In this document: piece after piece, positions 57,565 through 64,000 of the stretch
How positions within the stretch are numbered: the stretch's first letter is position 1
How the letters are laid out: each line of letters starts with the position of its first letter
Assembly: GCF_014851395.1 (NCBI RefSeq)
Contig: NW_024040152.1
Location: forward strand, 20,326,308 to 20,390,307
Length of the DNA: 64,000 nucleotides
Origin: Micropterus salmoides
Taxonomy: Eukaryota > Chordata > Actinopteri > Centrarchiformes > Centrarchidae
Direction: 5' to 3'
Made by a program: the position numbers and the translations under genes
The notes under the pieces: generated by a model
Databases searched by the model: none
Told to the model about the DNA's origin: nothing
Seen by the model: only the letters and a program-made list of their open reading frames with translations

Positions 57565-58152
57565 CTAAAGCCTAGTTCGCACTACACAATTTTAAGCCCG
57601 ATTTGCTGGTCGGTGAGCTCGGCGACCGTCAGGCGGTGATCAGGGGTAAATCAGCTATTGGTTGGCAGCCACCAGTCGTTCTGTGTGAACTAGTCTACCA
57701 CTACTACTTTAATATCTAGCATGCCAAATATCTGGAGGAGTCGGCCAACTTGACATCCAGCAGGCAGCTTTTTCACTGCAAAACACTTTTTACTCAATTC
57801 CAGCTCTCTCTGTTGCTCAGACAATCCCCGCTACCTGCATGTGCTAATCCATTCTTTCACCCATATTTTTTGTCTTTAAAATTGCTATCTTAATAATAAC
57901 AAACAATAGCTGTTTCATGTGTAGGTTTGTGTCATTTCCCATTTCATGTGTTTTCTTGACAAAACATGGTGTGGAGACCACCGTCGGGTGACACAGCCGC
58001 TGTCAGCTTGCATAGTGTGTGACCCCCTGTCAGTCACGTAGTGTGAACGCTACAATGACTTCAAGATCCCATCACAACACGGAAAATGTGTAGTGTGAAC
58101 AGCATGGCCATCGGCCAATGCTGAAAGTCATGTAGTCTGCACAAGCCTTTAG
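57565..58152. mobile_element. MITE-like element with CTAAAG ends
   Basis: Left end CTAAAGCCTAGTTCGCACTA and the inverse of the right end, CTAAAGGCTTGTGCAGACTA, are similar over about 22 bases. The interior repeats GTAGTGTGAAC (near 58039 and 58091) and GTCTAGT words. About 590 bases, no transposase; hAT-like in style but no 8-base duplication found. Confidence 0.6.
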
Positions 58153-59990
58153 GCTGTTCCCAGGGGCTTGCTCTTAACCAAACTACACTAAGATTGTTAT
58201 AGCAGCTAATCACTGATGAACAGCTGATCACATGACATCTATAACACTCTATCTCTCATGCATTGTTGCAGAGGATAATATTAGGGAAACCTGATTTTTG
58301 ACATTCTGGGCTTGAGGCTTCAGATTGTTGCGGAACATCTGAGCCCTCCCCTACACACACAATATCCCACTGTTGGAATTGTGGGGCTGTCTTCCAATTT
58401 TTGGAACTTTCTTAAACAGCAGTCCGACCATGCCCACTTTATGCAGCAATCGATCATGTGTGAAGAGGTGAGAAGTGTAGGATTCAAGCATCTCTCCCAA
58501 GCCCTCTTTTTTCCTTTTCCACACAACCACTTCCATCTCCTTTTGTGTGTACAAACAAGAGCATCACTGAAAGCATTTCAGAAAAGTCCGACAATGCATG
58601 CAGTAATCTCCATTTGAACAATTATAGCATCTCGCACCTCTCGATGACTGAAGTGTGGCTGTTAACAACAGATGTAAGTACTTTTGCCCTTGGATGTGGT
58701 TGGATGACGTGTCCTGCAACCAAGTTTGTTTCAAACATACCCTGGTTTTTAACATTTGACCTTTCAGAGACCACTTCTTTCAGGTACTGTTGGTGACATC
58801 TGGGAAGTAATCGGTGTGGCCAAAGTTGAGGGCAAATGTTCTTTTTGTATTGTTTATTGTGTGAGGTAGTGCATGGGCAGCACTGCATTGTAGGGGTAAG
58901 GATCATTAGAATTATATAAAAGTGTGTGAGGGTGGTGGTGGGTGCAGGGTCTGAGGTATCTATCAGGGGTTTCTTTATCCCAACGTAACATTAGGCATCT
59001 AGTTTGGGGATTTAAACCTGCAACATCCGAGCCACAAGCATACTGACAGCAGGCTAGAGCTGTGGTGTGGGGAAAGTGTGGCGTTTCTACCATTTCTTGC
59101 GGTTACATGCAAGTTCAGTGTATAGCTTGTTGAATGGATCTCAACTTAAGTGCGTGGTTTTGACAGTATGCAGTAACTGCATACAAGAAAAAATAAATAT
59201 TTAGGGAGTAGCTAAACCCTGATATTTAGGATACAGGCTCAATGTGTCAAATGATCTAGTTCTGTTTTTTAATTGCAAGCTGCAATAAGTTAATTGAGTC
59301 CCACAAGAGAGTCTGTTATCTAACCAGTTCTTTGAAATCAGTGGACCTCTGTTGCTGCGCAGGGTGGCCAGTTTATGCAGCCTGACTTGGTCAGAAAGCT
59401 GTTCCCTAATTGAACAATTTTGTTGTGCACCATTAAATAAATTCAGTGAGCTAGGATCAATTACCCAGTGATCTACACATTCTGAGGTAAAAGCAAAGAA
59501 AGTCCCATGGGTGCATAAATGCACCAATTACAAGTAAATCAATTGTCTGGTCACAGAATATCAGGCATATTCAGAAGATCCTGTTTACACCTTATATCAT
59601 AATATAGGTATCAAGTTTTTTCTCCCATCTCTAGAACAATGTGTTTTTTTCTTTCCATGGGAACTGGTTGCTGTGCCTCCTCAACCCAAGAGGTTTAGTC
59701 TAGACCAGCACAAGAAGAGGTGGCGCCATTTTGTAGAGTCTTGCTCACAAAATGGTTGTGTGCAACTTATTAACCCTTTCGAGGGCAACCACGTCTAGTC
59801 CAGCAGACAAGTAGACATGCCAGATTGAGTTCCCCAGTAACTCACACTCATGCAACATCAACGGAGTGGTACTGAAACTGCACATGGGAGCACTTAAGGT
59901 TTACTGAGGACTTCAATGATCTGCCCCGTTACTATCAGCACATGAAACTGCCTGTCTGCCACAGCACGTAGTGCAGGAGCAGCTGCAGCA
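58153..59990. other. non-coding, nothing recognised
   Basis: Several 60-108 codon frames on both strands (for example 58312-58617 and 59201-59527) have no recognisable domain or splice context. Confidence 0.4.
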
Positions 59991-59999
59991 GTAAGGAGC

Positions 60000-60532
60000 A
60001 ACCCTGGTGCAGTCGACCGGAAAGAGACACCGTGCTACCGCCCCGCCAGTCTCTGGTCGTAACAGCCATAGAACGTGGAGGGGCGGGCTCTCTCAGAGTC
60101 CCCGCACCTTGTTATTGGTTATCATCAGACAGTTGTATAACGTACGAACAATTTCAGGCACATTGTCTGAAAATGCGCAAGTAAAGATAATGGATGCCGA
60201 TCTGGATCCGGCGCTGGTGTTCAGAGCACATCAAGCAGTGTAGCCCACGTCGTGTGGGAATAACACAAGGGTTTGACGAGTGAACGACCCCGATCTACTC
60301 ACAGTCCATAAAGGAAAAAAGATCTCCAGGCTGTACTGATCAGGAAACACGGAAGCCATCGGCAAGAAGGACAATTGCCTTCTTCGCATATTGGCAAAGA
60401 CAGCTAACGTTAATGCCTTTGAACGAGGTCTGTTACGTGATTATTACAACACATGACAATGTAACGTTAGCCGATAAGCCACAAAGGAAATCTACCGGCG
60501 AAGCACGCAAGAGCAACACGGAGTACTGATCA
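60000..60532 (+). promoter_or_regulatory. candidate promoter and first exon, gene unknown
   Basis: Locally CpG-rich: GCCCCGCC (60039), a GC box GGGGCGGG (60080-60087) and an inverted CCAAT box (ATTGG near 60114) upstream, then a stretch ending in GTACTGATCAG with donor GTAAGG (60533). An ATG at 60191 opens only MDADLDPALVFRAHQAV and stops. GTACTGATCAG occurs twice (60333 and 60522). No later exon was recognised, so the gene is probably downstream of the window or mostly non-coding here. Confidence 0.4.
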
Positions 60533-63255
60533 GGTAAGGGGTCCTGCTTAAGACCAGCTGCAGAGAAGCCATTAGCTGTCGGGTATCCGTGCTTGCTAGC
60601 ATTGTGCTAATCCCTGGGGAAGCTAGCTAGCTAACGTTAGCTTCACCCAGAACATCAACCAACGTCCGTGTAAAATTATGTAAAACACGCGATTAGTCTC
60701 AAACCGCAACGCTGCGGTGCATATTTACCTTGAGCTGATGGCATCCTACCGTGCCCTTTTGTTCTGCTCTCCTCCCACCATGCTGGCAAAAAGTACAGCA
60801 TCTTATAATAACATAATCAAGACAAGAGCAACACACAGCTTCCAGGTGGTCCCACATCGCCGTTTCCCATTATTACCTAAACTAAAACGTGGGATTATTT
60901 AAAATGCTAATTTCTGTCCAAAATGACAGTTGAGAACAAAACACGAGTTTACAAAAAAGTTTTGGAACTGTTATTTACACCAGTAGGTCATCTTTCATAA
61001 GGACCCGGCTTGGGGCAGCTCTGCAGATGTGTGGTTTAACAGCTTCAAATGGTTTATGAAATGCACAGTAAGCTCTGAAACAAGTGAACAAAGTTGTCAC
61101 TGTCTAAGTAAATAAATACAATGATCTGGCCCCAAATAACATGAACAGTTCCATTTTCCTGGATGATGCATCTCTGTTGTCACTTCACTAGTCCATAGTT
61201 CTCTGGCGAATTTCTGTGACTTAAGTATATTAGTATATCCACCTGTGACCAAGAGGTCTAAATTCAGAGAACAACATGCTGCAAGAGACTGCAAAAGTCC
61301 CACAGCCATTTTTGGATAGTCTCTACTCCAGTAGCTTCAGCCAAACAGTGAGTGATTCTCTTCTTATCCCCCTGTCTGTGAAAAGGTGACATAAGGCAGG
61401 CTAAACCTTTTTTTTCCTGTGCATATGGACTCCCTCATAAAAATCAAGTGTAACACGTCTGCCAAATTTTATAGAATTGTACTTGCAAGTGTAGTAGTAG
61501 ATTGATACCCATTTGCTCAGAAAAATCATTGTCATGTTTTGGCTTACTTGAATGATATTAAAAACTTCTAAAGAAAGAGACCAATGAAAAGTAGTGAAGG
61601 AGAAACCAACCTGTGACAGGGGCTGAACTTCTTTGTTAGAAAAAACATATTTGATAGTGATAGTGACACCATTAAGTTGTAATCGAAAGTGACCATTTAG
61701 CGGGTAATCTATGTGTGGACTGATTTGCCTGGCTTTGGCAGATGTCAGGCTATGTTACATTAGCTGTGTTGTTTGTGGTTAATTTTCATTGTAGCCAACT
61801 AGGAAGTTGTATTTTGCATTTTTGCTCTTTGCAAAAAAAGACACCTGCACCGCTAGCCTATCGCATGCAAGAGTACACAGACAGTTTAAAGGCTTTGTTA
61901 TTCACTATAGTTTGATAAACGAAACACAAAGTGGTGTATATCATGGCTATAATATCAGCTATAATTGCTGGTTCAAGTGGTGCTGGTGGCCAGTAAGAAA
62001 TTTGTGGCCCCACACCCAACACTGACTAACCAGCTCTGATTTTGTGACAGTGACACTACTACAGATATGTTGTTTGTGGGCTGGTAAATCTTAACTGTCA
62101 ATATCCTTATTTCTGATCTGTGTATTTGTGGTGTTTTTCACATTACCATAGAATTAAGATGAATCTGTGAAGATATTTTTATCCGCTGTAGGCCTTTGGT
62201 CACATAATCTATTCTTTTGTGCAAAGAGCTATGCGAACTTGTTTTTCCAGTGTATCATTGGCTTTGCTTCAGTTTCATTCAGGCCCGTCCCCCCGTATAC
62301 TCTGCGGCCAGTCCCCATGCTGGTCTTGCTTACTCTGTAGCATTCTAACAGTGGAGGTGGAGTTGGTTAGCAGCTGGTATCAAAAAAAGGCCATGACACA
62401 TTGTGTGCTAACTGACATGCTTCAGTCCTAGTGTAGATCCTCTTCTGTGTCTACCCAGGAGATCGTCTTAGTGAGGGACCATATTTTCTGCAGGACTATA
62501 TTAGCTTTTGCCTTTGTGGTACACCAGGTAAACATAGTTTACATGTAAGAAATCCTGTAAATTGTCAAATCAGAAAGAAGCATTCTTCATGACTTTTCTG
62601 CATTATTCTGTTTGCTGTGGAGTATGTTGCTCACCACTGCAGGGTGTCACAGGCACTCTTTTCGCTGCTCCCTGTGCCACTCCTGTCAAATCCGAGCAGT
62701 CCAGCGCTGCTGATGTCAATCCACGAAAGGCGCAGGTGCAGACGTCACTCAATAAAAGGGAGGGAGACGAGTTAATTGTATGATGCTAGTGCCACTTTTA
62801 ACTGGAAGCAGGAAGCGCTGCCACAGTGGCAACCAGTGATCACCATGCCCACTCAGCTACTGTGTCGTGCGCTGAAGCCCTTGTCAGCTCGTTTTCAGCT
62901 GCACCTTCAACTACAAAATATGGCTAAGACAAGTAAAGATTGCATTTTTATTTGTTTTTGTTTTGCTCAAATTAACTTGCCTTTTTAGGTTTTGAAATTG
63001 GGCCCTGTAAAAAGGCATTGTGAAGACAATACCATAAAGATTTATGTGCATGGACTGAAATAATAGTGTAATTGATTGATCGAGTGCAGTATTCAAGTTG
63101 GCAGCCAGTGTTTCCGCTACTTTCATCTAAATCGCAAAATGTTGCCCCATTTAACTCTATTTGCCTGCAGCAATTCTGTCGCTCAAAGGGCATCATCACA
63201 ACAGAAGCACTTGTTCACTTGCTGTGGGATAAGCTACGGTTGTGATGCATCCCTA
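60533..63255. other. non-coding, possible intron
   Basis: Begins with AGCTAGCTAACGTTAGC-type words common near fish promoters. No coding exon or repeat family was recognised. Confidence 0.4.
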
Positions 63256-63259
63256 TTCT

Positions 63260-63732
63260 ATTCATAGCTTTCAGTCACGTGACATGCGCGGTGACCAGGA
63301 GGGCAAAACAACAGACCCTCATAGCGGCTCACACCGCAACTCCCACGTAGAGTCGCCGCAAAAGCAGTCAACTTTTATTTGGATCACCTTTCAACTTAAG
63401 AAAAAGACACACGTGAACACAAACTGCAAGTGTTGGGCATATCCTATCCATATAAGGTTACAGCATCCACGGCCACATTTCTACCATTTAAAACCGACAG
63501 TTCCGCTGCTCGACTGCGGTATGTTTACGTTTACCTTGTGGGGAATCCCTCACCTAACACAGCCCAGGCTTGTCTCCCCCTCAATTAGTGCATCCGAAAG
63601 CACAACCATATAGCATTTCCATCAACAGCGTATCACTTGCTTATTGGTTGTCAGGCAGCGGAAAATAACATATTTTTTGCCCTCCAAGGGAGTGTTTTCA
63701 TTGGAATGTGACGTCATGTGAAAACTATGAAT
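63260..63732. mobile_element. MITE-like element with ATTCATAG ends
   Basis: Starts ATTCATAGCTTTCAGTCACG/TGAC and ends GACGTCATGTGAAAACTATG/AAT, an imperfect inverse over about 22 bases; 473 bases. The 123-codon frame across it is not a recognised protein. Confidence 0.6.
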
Positions 63733-63780
63733 TACGCACGTAGCACACACTGGATGCGTCATACGTAAAGAGTACAAATG

Positions 63781-64000
63781 GCGCTTTTCCATTACCAGTA
63801 CCAACTCAACTCAACTATGCTCGACTGTGCTCCGTTTTCCATTGCAGATAGTACCCCTCAATGTAGCTGGTTGTCATAGCGATGCCACACACAACTGCCT
63901 TGACGTAATGTTCAATGCGACACATACACCAGTGACCCACACAGCTTTCTCTTGATTTAAGTTAAAATGTTTGAACATTACTCAGAATGTAAAGACCGAT
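63781..64000 (-). mobile_element. MITE-like family M, copy C, cut by window end
   Basis: Starts GCGCTTTTCCATTACCAGTA, matches copy A through GTGCTCCGTTTTCCATTGCA and contains TCTTGATTTAAGTTAAAATG, the inverse of the interior of copy B. The right end lies outside the window. Confidence 0.7.

Noticed and set aside
63242..63613. 123-codon open frame near the right edge
   Set aside because: Lies almost wholly inside an element with inverted ends; no recognisable domain.
1..64000. CRISPR arrays, operons, phage or bacterial mobile elements
   Set aside because: None present; gene density, introns and repeat content are those of a vertebrate genome.

Overview
The window is animal nuclear DNA, almost certainly from a teleost fish, probably a percomorph. 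Support comes from intron-containing, low-density genes, a chemerin/formyl-peptide-type chemoattractant receptor family, and many teleost-style repeats: L2/Maui, Rex1/CR1 and Tx1-like LINEs, Tc1-like transposons, a Harbinger MITE and tRNA-headed SINEs. No bacterial operons, CRISPR arrays, rRNA genes or convincing tRNA genes were seen. Only three intact protein-coding genes can be supported.

Region 1 (about 6-36 kb) is a tandem array of CMKLR1-like class A GPCR genes on the + strand. Each unit was built from an upstream block, a short non-coding exon 1 ending in a GT donor, an intron block, one coding exon 2 and a long conserved 3' flank. Two units carry intact receptors (8224-9366, 380 aa; 29480-30595, 371 aa). 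A third (33728-34270) is a pseudogene with an Asn-to-Lys change in TM1, a 5-base deletion in TM2 and loss of everything after TM4. Three more units survive only as pieces: a 3' flank without a gene (15568-16735); an upstream block, intron piece and 87-base exon-2 stub cut off at a LINE fragment (20450-22776); and an upstream block plus exon 1 without exon 2 (24340-25610). The window therefore records at least six receptor units, two of them still open.

Region 2 (about 36-53 kb) holds a candidate CpG-containing promoter and first exon (36780-36965), a broken L2-type LINE, several DNA transposons, and a C2H2 zinc-finger gene with its whole coding sequence in one exon (48685-50625, about 11 fingers). 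The promoter could serve the zinc-finger gene across an intron of about 11.6 kb, which is inference.

Region 3 (about 52-64 kb) has no recognisable coding gene. It holds a Tc1 fragment, three copies of one MITE-like family, two further terminal-inverted-repeat elements and a candidate promoter with a splice donor near 60.0-60.5 kb, whose gene would lie downstream or outside the window.

The first 6 kb show no supported gene. All homology calls come from reading motifs and comparing blocks by eye; no alignment or database search was run, so block edges are approximate.
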